Shown piece by piece: positions 15,962-23,574 of a DNA stretch of 64,000 nt. Each line of letters opens with the position of its first letter. The first letter of the stretch is position 1. The stretch spans positions 285,946-349,945 of the forward strand of contig CBDBMT010000002.1 of the NCBI GenBank assembly GCA_965207585.1, written 5' to 3'. The stretch comes from Bin87 sp965207585 (GTDB lineage Bacteria; Chloroflexota; Dehalococcoidia; Lucifugimonadales; UBA3495). The notes under the pieces were generated by a model. That model had not been told where the DNA came from. It made no database searches and saw only the letters and a program-made list of their open reading frames with translations. The position numbers and the translations under genes are program-made.

Positions 15962-16021
15962 TCAACCCGCAGAAAGACAACTACTGTTCGGGTCGGGAAG
16001 CCGGCAAGCGGGGTGGCGAGC

Positions 16022-16465
16022 ATGAACCAATACGACGACAGCATGGAACCGGAAGACCTGCGGGAAGACGCTCAGGGCTATGAAGGCTACGAGGACATCG
16101 GCGCCCTGCTCAAGCGGCTGCGGGGCCGGGTCAGCCTGCGGGAGGTGACCCGGCGCACGGGCGTGTCCGCTTCCTACCTGTCCCAGATCGAGAGGGGAGT
16201 GAGCCAGCCCGGCGCCAACGTGGTCCGCAAGCTGGCCGAGCTTTACAACGTGGACGCCCAGGAGTTGCTGAAGCGAGCCGGCCACGGGCCGCAACCCGGT
16301 CCCTACACCGACGAGGCGATGGACGTGGAGCGGGCCTACCGCTTCGTGCTGGACGACCCGGCCTTCCGGGTGGGCACCCGGCCCGACGGCCCTATGACGG
16401 TCAACGCCAAGCGGTTCATCGTGGAGATGTACGAGAAGTTCACCGGCAAGAGGTTGCTGGAATGA
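16022..16465 (+). CDS. XRE-family regulator, ImmR-like
   Basis: Of two close in-frame ATGs the second (16022, MNQYDDSMEP) follows the purine-rich GGGGTGGCGAG. The 147-residue product has an acidic N-terminus, then a well-formed HTH_XRE domain at about residues 28-80 (LREVTRRTGVSASYLSQIER, VVRKLAELYNVDAQELL) and a C-terminal helical tail. It is coupled by an ATGA overlap to a zinc-peptidase-like gene, the same arrangement as immR/immA in ICEBs1-type elements, where the peptidase relieves repression. That regulatory scheme is inferred here. Confidence 0.75.
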   Translation: MNQYDDSMEPEDLREDAQGYEGYEDIGALLKRLRGRVSLREVTRRTGVSASYLSQIERGVSQPGANVVRKLAELYNVDAQELLKRAGHGPQPGPYTDEAMDVERAYRFVLDDPAFRVGTRPDGPMTVNAKRFIVEMYEKFTGKRLLE

Positions 16466-17406
16466 TGGAGAACACCCTGGGCGGCTTCTGCCGCATCCTG
16501 CTGGACGACGACCCATGCCCCCAAGCCCTGGACCTGGAGCAATTGGCCGCCCGTTTCGTGGAGTACTTCCAGTTGTCGGCCCGCCCCACCCTGGAGGAAT
16601 TGACCGCCCTGGCGGAGCGGGCCGGGTTCGGCACGGTACAGGACGGGAAGATGGACGGGCTGAAGGGCGCTCACATCGGCCAACCCGGGGGCGAGTACCA
16701 CATCTATCACCGGGATGACCTGTGGGAGGGTTCCAAGGCCCACACGGTGCTCCATGAAATGTACGAGATCACCCTGGAGCGGATGGACGAAATCCACTCG
16801 CCGGGAATGCCGGTCCCCTCCTGGCCCAACCCCGTGATCTGCCAGCAGGCGGAACGCTTCGCGGCGGCGGCGCTGATGCAGCCGGACATCTTCCTGCCCT
16901 ACGCTCAGGCCAGCGGGCTGGACGTGACGACCCTCCACGATGTCTTCGGCTGCGCCTACGCGTCGGCGGCCCTGCGGCTGGCCGAGGTGGTGCGGGACCC
17001 GCCCCTACTGGTGGTCCTGTACGAGCGAGAGGAGCGGGGCGACCCGGCGGGCTGGACCGGGCCCGCCGTACTGCGGGCCAGGGTGGTGAAGCGGACAGCG
17101 GGTTTCGCGGCGCGCCGGTCCTGGCTGTTGAACGGACGGCGGGGAGGGATGCCCCACAAGGACAAGGCCCTGCCCGCCGGTTCCCTGGCGGAGCGAGCGG
17201 CCCACAGCGGCGAGATGGAGTTTGCCGAGGCGGACGGGCTGGCAGTGGCTGCCAGGCCCGTCTTCTGGAAGAGGCGCCTGGCGAAGGTGATAGTTGTCGC
17301 CGTTCCCTGGGAACACTACGGCGTACTGGAACCGCAGTTGGGCCGTCAATGTCAAAGACGGCCCTATCCCGGGTTCAGCCAGAGGGCGGTGGCCGCCGCG
17401 CCTTGA
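16462..17406 (+). CDS. ImmA/IrrE-family peptidase-like protein with altered zinc motif
   Basis: The ATG overlaps the upstream stop. The 314-residue product has the ImmA/IrrE core at about residues 60-180: a SKAHTVLHEMYEI helix carrying the active-site motif and a later helix (QQAERFAAAALMQPDIFLP) followed by TLHDVFGCAYASAALRLAEV. The usual HExxH is HEMYE here (His98, Glu99, Glu102), so the second His ligand is replaced by Glu. The C-terminal 130 residues form an extra domain. Its partner is the ImmR-like regulator upstream. It may be a variant zinc site or a sensor without protease activity. Confidence 0.65.
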   Translation: MMENTLGGFCRILLDDDPCPQALDLEQLAARFVEYFQLSARPTLEELTALAERAGFGTVQDGKMDGLKGAHIGQPGGEYHIYHRDDLWEGSKAHTVLHEMYEITLERMDEIHSPGMPVPSWPNPVICQQAERFAAAALMQPDIFLPYAQASGLDVTTLHDVFGCAYASAALRLAEVVRDPPLLVVLYEREERGDPAGWTGPAVLRARVVKRTAGFAARRSWLLNGRRGGMPHKDKALPAGSLAERAAHSGEMEFAEADGLAVAARPVFWKRRLAKVIVVAVPWEHYGVLEPQLGRQCQRRPYPGFSQRAVAAAP

Positions 17407-17478
17407 CGGGGCGGGCCGGATGTCCGATAATCAAGTGTAAGACAAGTCATTACAGCAACCGACAAAAAAAGAGACACC

Positions 17479-17706
17479 ATGCCGCCACGCAGAAAGACCA
17501 TCACCTTCTCCCTGCCCCCGGAGATGTTCGAGCAGGTGGATGCCGTGAGGCGGGAGGAGGGCCGCGACATGAGCGAACTGGTGCGCGAAGCCCTGCGGTT
17601 GTACATGGAAGAACGGGAGTTGCGACGACAGGCGCGCCTGGAACGGCTGCGCTCCCGTCAGGCTGACCAGTCAGACGATAATGATGGAGGACAGAGCAAT
17701 GAGTAA
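17479..17706 (+). CDS. ribbon-helix-helix (CopG-type) DNA-binding protein
   Basis: The 75-residue product is a textbook ribbon-helix-helix domain: a strand (RKTITFSLPPEMF), helix 1 (EQVDAVRREEG) and helix 2 (DMSELVREALRLYM), followed by a basic then acidic tail. It overlaps the serine recombinase gene by 8 bases, so the two are co-translated. It is probably a regulator or accessory factor of that recombinase. Confidence 0.75.
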   Translation: MPPRRKTITFSLPPEMFEQVDAVRREEGRDMSELVREALRLYMEERELRRQARLERLRSRQADQSDDNDGGQSNE

Positions 17707-18478
17707 GAATACCGACCTGACCCCGGCAGCACTCTACGCCCGCGTTTCCAGCGACCGCCAGGACGTTGACCTGTCCGTGGCCGCCCAGCTTCGGGCGCTC
17801 CACGACTACGCCGACAAGAACGGCTACCTGGTGGTCCGCGAGTACATCGACGAGGCCGAGAGCGGACGGATCGCCGACCGCCCCCAGTTCCGCAGGATGC
17901 TGGACGAGGCAGCCAAGCCCGAAGCCCCTTTTCACGAGATTCTGGTCTGGAAATTTTCGAGGTTCACCCGCAAGCGCGAGCACGCCGTGGCCTTCAAGTC
18001 CATGCTCCGCAGGAAAGGCGTCCGCGTCGTCTCCATCACCGAGCACGCCGACGACACCCCCACCGGCAAGCTCATGGAGGCCATCATCGAGTCCGTGGAT
18101 GAGTTCTACTCGGAGAATTTAGCGCAGGAAGTGACGCGGGGAATGCGCGAGGCCGCCTCTAGGGGCTTTTGGATGACCACCTACGCCCCCTACGGCTACC
18201 GGCGGCTCTACGTCCAGGACGGCGCCAAGAAGCGCCCCCGCCTGGAACTCAACCCGCCCCACGACGCCGTGGTACGCCGTATCTTCGACCTCACCCTCCA
18301 GGGCAAGACCACCCTGGACATCCTCAAGACCCTCAACGCCGAGGGCATTCCCTCCTCTCACGGAAACCGGTGGACCAAGACCGTCATCCACAAGATCCTC
18401 GTCAACGAAGCCTACACCGGCACCCTGATACCGGAGGCGCAATCGACTCCAAATCGTCCGTTGGTATCGCCAGCGTGA
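17699..18478 (+). pseudogene. large serine recombinase, 3' truncated
   Basis: GGAGG lies 7 bases before the ATG. The first 245 residues are a serine recombinase: catalytic Ser17 in ALYARVSSDRQDVDLSV, then VWKFSRFTRKREHAV and the Recombinase domain (YGYRRLYVQDGAKKR, ILKTLNAEGIPSSHGNRW). It breaks off after VNEAYTGTLI near base 18430 and runs 16 further codons through unrelated sequence to a stop. The zinc-ribbon and coiled-coil part of this family is missing. The break coincides with the 3' end of an opposing integrase gene, so the gene was probably split by insertion of that integrase's element. Confidence 0.75.
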
Positions 18479-20006
18479 ACGTGAGGTTGTTTTCGCGGTT
18501 GATGGTCACCTCGTCCAGCAGCAGCCGCAGCACCTCCCGCCGCTTCTCTTGAGGCAAATCGTCCAACTCATTGCCCATCAACTCCGCCCACTGCAACACC
18601 CGCTCCGCCAGTTCCACCTGCCCCGCCTGAGCCGACTCCCTGGCCCGGCAGTCGTCCAGCTTCCGGCGGGCGCTCTCCAACCTCTCCGTGATGAACCTCC
18701 TCTGGTGGTCCAACTGGGCCTCGGTGATCTTCCCTGACACGTAGAGCCGGATGGCCCGGTCCTCCTCCAGCTGAACCTTCTCCAGCTCTTTCTCCGCATT
18801 GCGGATTTCTTCACTCAGTCCATCCTCCTCCTTCTCTCCCAACGACTCTAGGCCGGCCACGATCAGGGCGGGGTTGGCCAGCACGTTCTTGACCTCCGTC
18901 CACACCAACTCCTCCAGCCGCTCCGCCCGGATCATGGTGTGCTCCCGGCAGCCGGTCTGGAAGTGCTGCACGCCGTAGCACTTGTAGTATCGGCGGGGAA
19001 CTTCCAGGTCGTACTTGTACACCTTGTCCCCGTGCTTCACCGTCCGTTTCCTGGTGGCCATGCAGCCCATCAGCATCCCGCACTCGGTGCAGCGCACCAG
19101 GTGTTGCAACAGGTAGAATATCTTGGTGTTGCGTCCCGAGTAGGTCTTGCGCTTGGTCCGCATCTCCTGGCACCTATCCCAGGTCTCCGCGTCGATGATG
19201 GGCGGGAAGGGAACGGCGATCCAGTTCTCGGGGTCCTGGTCGTAGACCTTGACGCCGTCCTCGGTGGAGACGTAGCGGGCTCTGCCGTACCACCAGGTGC
19301 CCTTGTAGGTCTCGTTGGTCAGGATGCGGTGAATCTGGCCGTCCCACCACCGCTTGCCCGCCCGGCCCAGGGGCGCGTCCTCGGCGGTCAGCCGGTGGCG
19401 AATGACCGTGGCTCCTAATCCCTCTTCAACGCACCATTGGTAAATGCGGCGTACCACCTCGGCCTCCTCCTCCACGATCTCCGGCCGGCCGTCCTCGCCG
19501 ACGCGGTAGCCGTAGGGGACGTTGCTGACCGGAATGCGCCCCGCCTTGGCGGCGCCCCGCTTGCCCATGGATGCCCGTTCGCGGAAGCTGTCCAGTTCCA
19601 GCTTGCCGATGGCGGCCATCAGGCCGAAGGTCTTCATGTCGATGGAGTCCATCACCGCCTCCAGCTTGATATGGCTGGCTTCGATGACCTCCATCAGGGC
19701 GGCGGCGGGGTACATCCCCCGGCTGAGCCGGTCGGACTTCCAGCAGACGATGACGTCGAAGCGGCCCCGTTTGGCGTCGTTGAGCATCTTCTGGAACTGG
19801 CTGCGCTTTTTGGACCAGCCCTGGCCCACCTCCTGGTAGCGGGCGACGATGGTCAGGCCCCGCTGTTCGCAGTAGGCTTCCATCTCGCTGATCTGTTCGG
19901 CTATGGAGGTCTTGTCCTCTCCGTCCTGGCTCTTGTCGGAGACCCGGGCGTAGATGGCGGCCCGGTTGCCCTCGGACTTCTGCTTCTTCACTTTGGTTCC
20001 CGGCAT
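18402..20006 (-). CDS. large serine recombinase (probable integrase of the conjugative element)
   Basis: AGGAGG lies 6 bases before the ATG at 20006. The 534-residue product has all parts of the family: the resolvase domain with catalytic Ser23 (AAIYARVSDKSQDGEDKTS) and the WKSDRLSRG motif, the Recombinase domain (NVPYGYRVGEDGRP; HRILTNETYKGTWWYGRARY), a zinc ribbon (VRCTECGMLMGC, then a later Cys), and a coiled coil (NAEKELEKVQLEEDRAIRLY). Such enzymes integrate phages and conjugative elements without a tyrosine catalytic residue. The conjugation genes on the same strand upstream (to 32.5 kb) are its likely cargo. Its last residues overlap the broken recombinase. Confidence 0.85.
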   Translation of the reverse strand: MPGTKVKKQKSEGNRAAIYARVSDKSQDGEDKTSIAEQISEMEAYCEQRGLTIVARYQEVGQGWSKKRSQFQKMLNDAKRGRFDVIVCWKSDRLSRGMYPAAALMEVIEASHIKLEAVMDSIDMKTFGLMAAIGKLELDSFRERASMGKRGAAKAGRIPVSNVPYGYRVGEDGRPEIVEEEAEVVRRIYQWCVEEGLGATVIRHRLTAEDAPLGRAGKRWWDGQIHRILTNETYKGTWWYGRARYVSTEDGVKVYDQDPENWIAVPFPPIIDAETWDRCQEMRTKRKTYSGRNTKIFYLLQHLVRCTECGMLMGCMATRKRTVKHGDKVYKYDLEVPRRYYKCYGVQHFQTGCREHTMIRAERLEELVWTEVKNVLANPALIVAGLESLGEKEEDGLSEEIRNAEKELEKVQLEEDRAIRLYVSGKITEAQLDHQRRFITERLESARRKLDDCRARESAQAGQVELAERVLQWAELMGNELDDLPQEKRREVLRLLLDEVTINRENNLTFTLAIPTDDLESIAPPVSGCRCRLR

Positions 20007-20312
20007 GGTCGCCTCCTGTTGGTTCGCATCGGCTGAAAATGGAACAGACCCGCCCCTGCCGGGAGCGGGTCCGCAAGTAGTACAATGCCGCCGCGTCACC
20101 TGTTCCCGCAGGTGGGGCCACGGCCCGGGGTGTTCCACCACCGCCGGGCCAACCTCTAGGGCTGATGATACTCCTGCGGCGGACCGGCGTCAAAGGCCAG
20201 CGGGATTGGGAAATTGGAAACTCGCTCTTGATGCTCGCGTTCCTTAAGCGTTCCCGGTTTGCGAGCAGGCGGGCCGTGCGGCGGCCGCTGGGGCTCAGGG
20301 TGTTCAGCGGGT
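20007..20312. other. intergenic stretch upstream of the integrase
   Basis: No frame has domain content and a start site. The stretch between hicA and the integrase could hold the integrase promoter, but I cannot fix its boxes. Confidence 0.4.
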
Positions 20313-20522
20313 CTATGCCTGGTCGAAATCCCGCCTGGAGATTCCCAGGTCCCTGCGGATCTCGTGCAGGGTGCCGGTTGCCAGGTCCCGGTTGCCGTGC
20401 CTGGGGATGATGGTCTGACGGCCGTTTGCCGGGTTGCGCCATACTTCATGGGAACCTTGCCCTTGCCGCATAAAGACGCACTCCAGCCGCTCCAGTTTCC
20501 GGCGCAGTTCACGGTAGGTCAT
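20313..20522 (-). CDS. hicA: HicA-family mRNA interferase toxin
   Basis: The 69-residue product is a complete HicA: MTYRELRRKLERLECVFMRQ, then GSHEVWRNPANGRQTIIPRH with the catalytic His in GSH, and DLATGTLHEIRRDLGISRRD. HicA toxins have a double-stranded-RNA-binding-like fold and cleave mRNA. The ATG overlaps the stop of the antitoxin gene upstream (ATGA), giving the order hicB-hicA. The module probably stabilises the integrated element. Confidence 0.85.
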   Translation of the reverse strand: MTYRELRRKLERLECVFMRQGQGSHEVWRNPANGRQTIIPRHGNRDLATGTLHEIRRDLGISRRDFDQA

Positions 20523-20764
20523 GCGGTTACCGTGAAGATCCCCTTGGTCCTCTTGCTCCGAGTCGTAGCGGGCGGTAAGGGTTCCGCTCTTTCCTTCTGG
20601 AGTTGGAGGAGGATTCTGGCGTTTCCCCACAGTGCCTCAAGGGTTTCCTCGGGGGTGTCACCCCAGGCCCGGCAGCCTTGCAGGGCCGGAATTTCGGCCC
20701 GATACATCCAACCGTGGCTCTCCTCGGGTTCGTGAAGAATGAATTCAAACTGATAGAGTTCCAT
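20519..20764 (-). CDS. hicB: HicB-family antitoxin
   Basis: GGAGGG lies 6 bases before the ATG. The 81-residue product has the HicB pattern: an N-terminal strand pair with WMYRAEIPALQGCRAWGDTP, then EETLEALWGNARILLQLQ. It neutralises HicA by direct binding. Short HicB proteins like this often lack a separate DNA-binding domain, and I see none here. It is first in the hicBA pair. Confidence 0.8.
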   Translation of the reverse strand: MELYQFEFILHEPEESHGWMYRAEIPALQGCRAWGDTPEETLEALWGNARILLQLQKERAEPLPPATTRSKRTKGIFTVTA

Positions 20765-20904
20765 CTCTTCCCTCCAACTCTCCGTAGGACGCCGCTGGGT
20801 TCATGTGTCTCTCGTTTCTCCCACATTGTCCTCTCCCTGACGATGATAAATCAACCCAATGGTCCGGTCTCCGCAGCGTTGACGGGCAGGGTCTGTTAGA
20901 CCGG

Positions 20905-21132
20905 TCACTCCGCTCCCCGGTCCTCGTCATCGGCTGACTGACCGCCGGCAAGACGGTCCTGTTTCTCCTCAACCTGGTCCCGTTGGGCGAAGTGGGCGGC
21001 CAGGATGGTGAACAGGCGGCGCAGGCGGTCCTGGGCGTCGGGGGCGGGCTTGAACTCCACGCCCACGAAGCGCAGTTCCGATTCTCCACCGGCTGTCTTG
21101 CTCTTTCCGCTGTATTTCTTGGCGTCGCTCAT
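20905..21132 (-). CDS. small hypothetical protein
   Basis: The second ATG (21132, MSDAKKYSGKSKTAGG) is preferred. The 75-residue product has a conserved-looking middle (LRFVGVEFKPAPDAQDRLRR, LFTILAAHF). I believe similar small proteins accompany serine recombinases in mobile elements. The end is polar and acidic. The function is unknown. It lies between the hicBA pair and the HTH gene on the same strand. Confidence 0.5.
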   Translation of the reverse strand: MSDAKKYSGKSKTAGGESELRFVGVEFKPAPDAQDRLRRLFTILAAHFAQRDQVEEKQDRLAGGQSADDEDRGAE

Positions 21133-21209
21133 AGCTTGCAATAGGGTCTGGCGCTTGGGTTGCCGGCGCGGTCGAGGGAGGCGGGCGCCGGCCTGGGTTG
21201 GGTCAGGAT

Positions 21210-21593
21210 TTAGGCTTCGCCTTCCTCCTGCTCCTGGTCATCCCGCTCCTCGTCCTCCGTGTCCTGGTCCTCGTCGCCGGTTACGTCCGGTTCAGGGAAC
21301 AGGCCCAGGAGGATGTCGATGCCGCCGGGAATCCCGCTGGCGAAGTGGAACAGGGAGAGGATGGAACCCCCTCGGGGCTCCGCGCCCTTGCCCCAGAGGC
21401 GGACCCGCTTGCGGTCCACCCCCAGGGCCACGGCCAGGCCGCTCCAGCTGAGGCCGCTGGCCTCCTTGACGCGGTTCAGCCGTCCCGGGAAGTACCGGAG
21501 CAGCCGGTCGACGTCCTGGGGCAGGTCGGGGTCGTCGTCCCGGTCCTCGGGCCGGAGCCCGTCGAACTCCGGGTCGTCGTTAGGGTTGGTCAT
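21210..21593 (-). CDS. HTH protein, family A, with acidic tail
   Basis: The ATG follows GGAGG by 7 bases, and both lie inside the end of the upstream gene. The 127-residue product has the family A core (YFPGRLNRVKEASGLSWSGL, the HTH AVALGVDRKRVRLWGKG, and FHFASGIPGGIDILLGLF). The last 25 residues are almost all Asp, Glu and Gln, a tail the paralogues at 14-15 kb lack. Such a tail can mimic DNA or bind basic partners. It overlaps the family B domain upstream by 14 bases. Confidence 0.7.
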   Translation of the reverse strand: MTNPNDDPEFDGLRPEDRDDDPDLPQDVDRLLRYFPGRLNRVKEASGLSWSGLAVALGVDRKRVRLWGKGAEPRGGSILSLFHFASGIPGGIDILLGLFPEPDVTGDEDQDTEDEERDDQEQEEGEA

Positions 21594-23574
21594 CGGTCAC
21601 CTCCAGTGTGAAAAGCTGGTTGAAGTCGCTGACGCCGAGGGCCTTCAGCATCCGTTTCTGGATGCGTCCCGAAGGCGCCCGACCTCCGTTGACCAGCAGG
21701 GAGACGTGGGCGGAACTGACTCCCATTTCCCTGGCGAGCCAGTTCTGGGAGCGGTCCAGCTGGGACAGCCGCTCCCAGAGGGCCGCCGCGTCGAGCCGGA
21801 CCACGGTCCGCCCCCCACGCCCCCGGGCGCCTCTCGGCCGGCTCCTATGTTGCAAGGGCGTGGCGGTTCCCCTCCTATCGGGAAAAGAACGGGGTCCTTC
21901 CAGTTGCCCTGCCCCGCGTTCCTTTACGTGGCCCTCCGCCGGCGCGGACAACAGGCTGACCGGCTCCCACCGGCCCGGCGTCCGCCAGGCCGGGCCCAGC
22001 GGTCCCCGGGACTGTACGGCGGCCCTATCCGAGACCCACAGGGGCAGGCTGACGCCGGCGCGGTCCATCAGTTCCTCCGCCAGCCGCAGGAAGTGGCCGG
22101 CAGCCAGGTCGTCGTCGAAGACCACCAGGACGGCGGGCGGGACGCCGTGGTCATCGGCAGGCCTCTGGGTGGAGTAGTAGCGCAGGTAGGGAGCCAGGCG
22201 GTCTGCCATGGTCCCGGGCCGCACGGCGCGGCGCTCCCACTCCAGGAAGAAGGCCCATGGTTCGGAGTAGTCCGGGCCCCGCCGCAGCAGGCCGAAGGCG
22301 TCGGGATGCACCGAGCGCGGGCCGTCGCGGTGCCGGAAGTGGCGGGAGGCCCGGTGGGGCGGGTCCAGTTGCAGGACCTCCCAGTCCAGGCAGCGGGCCT
22401 GCGCCGCCAGGCTGGCGACGAAGCCGTGGACGGCGGCGGTGTGATCCAGGTTGCGCAGCAACTGCCGGCTCCTGCCGCCGGAGACGTTGCGCCAATGGAG
22501 GGGCCTGCCTTCGTCCACGGGAGCGACGCTGGACCCCTTCCAGGCGGCGGCCACCGATGCCCGGTCGCGGCGGGCCAGCGCCGCCAGCCCCGGGTCGGTG
22601 AGCGCCATCCGCCCTCCGGCCTCCGGCGGCCTGGCCAGCAGGCCGCGAGTTTCCAGGGAGACGACGACCTGGGAGGCGCGGGGTTCCGACACGCCCAGCA
22701 GGGCGGCCAGCTCCCGGCGCGACAGCCAGGGCCAGTCGGCGGCCAGGTCCAGGGCCCGCTTTTCGGCGGGCGCCAGCAGCGGGGTGAAGGCGCTGTGGTA
22801 GTTGTCGCCGGGCAGGGCGAGGCGCGACGGCGGCGTCTCCTCGAACAGCGCGCCTCCGGCGGGCAACCTCCCCAGGGCATGGCGCAAGCCCAGGAAGGCG
22901 TTGGCAGCCGGCGGTCGCCAGATTCGGCGGTCCGGGCCGGCCAGGGCCACGTCTTCTTCCAGGGCCAGCAGGACGTTGAGCGGAGTTTGGGCCAGCAGGC
23001 GCCCGGCGTGCCGGAGGCGAGTCTCGTCGGGAACGATCACCAGGACCAGGCCGGGCCGGGGGCCGTCGGCCAGCCGCCGGAGCCGCTTGCCGAAGCCGGT
23101 ACGGCCGGCGGTCCGTCCCTGGCGAAGTACGCCCAGGGTGCGGCCATCGGGCAGGGTGACGGCGGCGTCCAGCGGGGCAGCCCGGTACCAGCGGAAGCGG
23201 ACGGGAAATGCCGGCTCGGACACCGCCGAGGCCAGGCGGTATATGACCGCCGCGCCGTCCAGCCGCTCCAGCAGCAGGCGCAGCCAGGAATGGGAGACCG
23301 GACGAGTTCTCAGCAGACGGTCCATGGAATCGCCGGTGGCCTCGGCCAGGCAACGCAGTCCGTCGGCGGTGAGATGGTAGCGGCGGGTGCGGGGGATGAT
23401 GGGAGTGGCGTGGGGCACCGAGGCGACGAGTCCCCGTTGCTCCAGCCTGGCCGCGTTCCGGTACACGGTACCCTTGGACCAGCCGGTTACGGCGGCCAGT
23501 TCCAGCCGGTCCAGGAAGGGCATCTCCGCCATTGCGCCCAGCAGTTCCCTTTCACATGAGGAGGCGCGGCTCAC
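21580..23574 (-). CDS. replication-relaxation family protein with C-terminal HTH
   Basis: The frame is open to 24681, but the real start is the GTG at 23574, which overlaps the stop of the ATPase gene upstream (GTGA) after GGAGG. The product has 664 residues. A first winged helix (LAAVTGWSKGTVYRNAARLE, near residue 30) is followed by a second (SRRELAALLGVSEPRASQVV, residues 280-330). Then comes a Replic_Relax-type domain (HTAAVHGFVASLAAQARCL; PDYSEPWAFFLEWERRA). The last 75 residues are a family B HTH, like the gene at 15349. A GTG after GGGGGG near 21804 could instead start that HTH as a separate gene. Such proteins act in plasmid and element replication or transfer. Confidence 0.65.
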   Translation of the reverse strand: MSRASSCERELLGAMAEMPFLDRLELAAVTGWSKGTVYRNAARLEQRGLVASVPHATPIIPRTRRYHLTADGLRCLAEATGDSMDRLLRTRPVSHSWLRLLLERLDGAAVIYRLASAVSEPAFPVRFRWYRAAPLDAAVTLPDGRTLGVLRQGRTAGRTGFGKRLRRLADGPRPGLVLVIVPDETRLRHAGRLLAQTPLNVLLALEEDVALAGPDRRIWRPPAANAFLGLRHALGRLPAGGALFEETPPSRLALPGDNYHSAFTPLLAPAEKRALDLAADWPWLSRRELAALLGVSEPRASQVVVSLETRGLLARPPEAGGRMALTDPGLAALARRDRASVAAAWKGSSVAPVDEGRPLHWRNVSGGRSRQLLRNLDHTAAVHGFVASLAAQARCLDWEVLQLDPPHRASRHFRHRDGPRSVHPDAFGLLRRGPDYSEPWAFFLEWERRAVRPGTMADRLAPYLRYYSTQRPADDHGVPPAVLVVFDDDLAAGHFLRLAEELMDRAGVSLPLWVSDRAAVQSRGPLGPAWRTPGRWEPVSLLSAPAEGHVKERGAGQLEGPRSFPDRRGTATPLQHRSRPRGARGRGGRTVVRLDAAALWERLSQLDRSQNWLAREMGVSSAHVSLLVNGGRAPSGRIQKRMLKALGVSDFNQLFTLEVTDDQP

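Noticed and set aside
21259..23559. A 766-codon open frame on the plus strand
   Set aside because: It is antisense to the replication-relaxation gene, Arg/Ser/Pro/Gln-rich, with no ribosome site. The minus-strand product has real winged-helix domains.
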